12,985 nucleotides of DNA from Candidatus Obscuribacterales bacterium (GTDB lineage Bacteria > Cyanobacteriota > Vampirovibrionia > Obscuribacterales > Obscuribacteraceae): positions 1 to 12,985 of the forward strand of contig JAKFVJ010000506.1 of the NCBI GenBank assembly GCA_021732245.1. Reading direction: 5' to 3'. Shown here one piece after another: positions 12,239 through 12,985 of the stretch. The notes under the pieces are model-generated. The model ran no database searches, was not told the DNA's origin, and saw nothing but the letters and a program-made list of their open reading frames with translations. Within the stretch, counting starts at the first letter, position 1; each line of letters begins with the position of its first letter. The position numbers and the translations under genes are program-made.

Positions 12239-12893
12239 CAACTGTCTCCGTGCACTTGTCCACCGTGCACATCATAGCAGGAGTAGTTGACGCGGACATG
12301 TGGTGATCCATATTCGGCATCAGTGCCATTGGCCATGTGACCATTACGAACATGGCCAAGCCCATAGAGAGATGTGAAAGATCCGAGCCTATGCACAGCG
12401 CTTTGCCGGTTGGGAAATCGTGAACGAGTTCGCGGGTGTAATAACAAGCGAAAAAGGCCCAGAGCGCCTGCTGCGCGAAGAGAAACAATGGCGCCCACAA
12501 GGAGCCCAGATCAAGCGGATGAAACATAAGGGCCATGCCGGCAAGCATTCCCACGTGAGCCCAGTCCCACCAGGGTTTCCAGTCTTTGCTTAGCGCTGCT
12601 ACCTTTTTGCCCCAGGTAAGCGCGCGGATTGTGAAAATCACGGCGCCTATGCCCAATATCCAAGTCCAGGCTGTGCCTGGGATCGGCAGAACTGTCGGTG
12701 CGAGCATTGATGCCATCGACAGCATGCAAACACCGTGTCCGATTTCGTTTTGCCAATCGGTGTAGTCGTAGATCGACCTTACTGTTTGCGGGCGCAGGAA
12801 CCGGTACATGTAGAAGACAAATCCGGCGAAGAATAAAGCGGCCAAAGTATTGAGCATCCATTGCGGTGCCATAAATGAAGAGCAACAATCCAT
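12225..12893 (-). CDS. six-TM Met/His-rich membrane protein, DUF5134-like, copper-linked
   Basis: This 222-residue protein has a GAGG SD eight nt before its ATG. About six TM segments are predicted (near 12-30, 52-70, 74-92, 110-127, 130-150, 170-192). Helices carry Met and His residues (GHGVCMLSMASMLAP at 52-66; H113 and H125; H174). The C-terminal tail is rich in metal ligands (MPNMDHHM near 192-199, then MMC and KC). This layout resembles DUF5134-type proteins, which are often encoded near copper genes; the family assignment is from memory. Its stop lies inside the start region of the copper ATPase (14-bp overlap, with the ATPase SD within this gene), so both are made together. A role in copper delivery or membrane binding is inferred from the ligands and coupling. 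No catalytic motif is seen. Confidence 0.85.
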   Translation of the reverse strand: MDCCSSFMAPQWMLNTLAALFFAGFVFYMYRFLRPQTVRSIYDYTDWQNEIGHGVCMLSMASMLAPTVLPIPGTAWTWILGIGAVIFTIRALTWGKKVAALSKDWKPWWDWAHVGMLAGMALMFHPLDLGSLWAPLFLFAQQALWAFFACYYTRELVHDFPTGKALCIGSDLSHLSMGLAMFVMVTWPMALMPNMDHHMSASTTPAMMCTVDKCTETVDGSR

Positions 12894-12898
12894 GTTAG

Positions 12899-12985
12899 TT
12901 ACCTCGCTGCGCTGAGAATGGTTTGTGGTAGATAAAGTGTGTGTTTGCGAATGTATTTGTTGACGGCTGCCGGTACGTAATATTC
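12899..12985 (-). CDS. possible 3' end of an upstream gene (cut by the window edge)
   Basis: On the minus strand a frame is open from the window edge for 28 codons (ending YLPQTILSAAR) to a TAA at 12899-12901. That stop abuts the SD of the next gene, as in a tight operon. All three minus frames happen to be open over this short stretch, so coding is not proven; this frame looks the most protein-like. If real, it would be the gene before the membrane protein in the copper operon. Confidence 0.3.
   Translation of the reverse strand, partial: EYYVPAAVNKYIRKHTLYLPQTILSAAR

Overview
This is a bacterial window of moderate GC content, with dense gene packing and strong Shine-Dalgarno (SD) sites of the AGGAG type. 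It contains no rRNA, tRNA, phage or transposase gene, so the organism cannot be fixed from the sequence. A free-living Gram-negative-type bacterium with many short interspersed repeats is a fair guess, but the lineage is open. One gene at the left edge reads rightward. Every other well-supported gene reads leftward (minus strand).

Layout from left to right. (1) Positions 1-1170 hold the 3' part of an AAA-type ATPase with a C-terminal DUF4143/nuclease-like region. It is cut by the window edge, so its Walker A motif is not visible. (2) Positions 1297-3374 hold two paralogous multi-pass membrane proteins of no recognised family (1645-2424 and 2548-3321). A small 68-residue gene (1406-1612) follows the first, and its 3' end is tandemly duplicated with an in-frame amber stop in each copy. 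Each membrane gene has a hairpin only 8-10 nt upstream of its SD. A 25-bp hairpin repeat sits just downstream of this block and of the second paralog. (3) Positions 3391-8545 hold four co-directional metabolic genes: a fold-type-III PLP decarboxylase resembling the Y4yA group, a cysteine-synthase-like enzyme fused to a rhodanese domain, a SufS/CsdA-like class V aminotransferase (cysteine desulfurase family), and a thioredoxin-fold protein that keeps only one of the two CxxC cysteines. (4) Positions 8768-9763 hold three small hydrophilic genes, with a 32-bp near-perfect dyad between two of them. (5) Positions 9977-12893 hold a copper module: a YHS + heavy-metal-binding-domain copper P-type ATPase, preceded by a six-TM Met/His-rich membrane protein whose 3' end overlaps it. 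A possible further upstream gene of the same operon is cut by the right edge.

How the genes may work together. The pair at 5735-8545 has the logic of amino-acid building-block synthesis: a beta-replacement enzyme with the DRPA signature of SbnA-type enzymes, next to a decarboxylase. The desulfurase-like enzyme, the rhodanese domain and the mono-cysteine thioredoxin fold together suggest that persulfide sulfur is handled in the same pathway. No transporter, siderophore synthetase or carrier protein is visible, so the product remains unknown. Two near-complete copies of a small inverted-repeat element (5585-5707 and 8577-8703) flank the decarboxylase/cysteine-synthase pair. A third, decayed copy lies at about 9801-9916, downstream of the copper operon.

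All intergenic stretches are shorter than 300 bases, and each is covered by a repeat, hairpin or dyad entry below.
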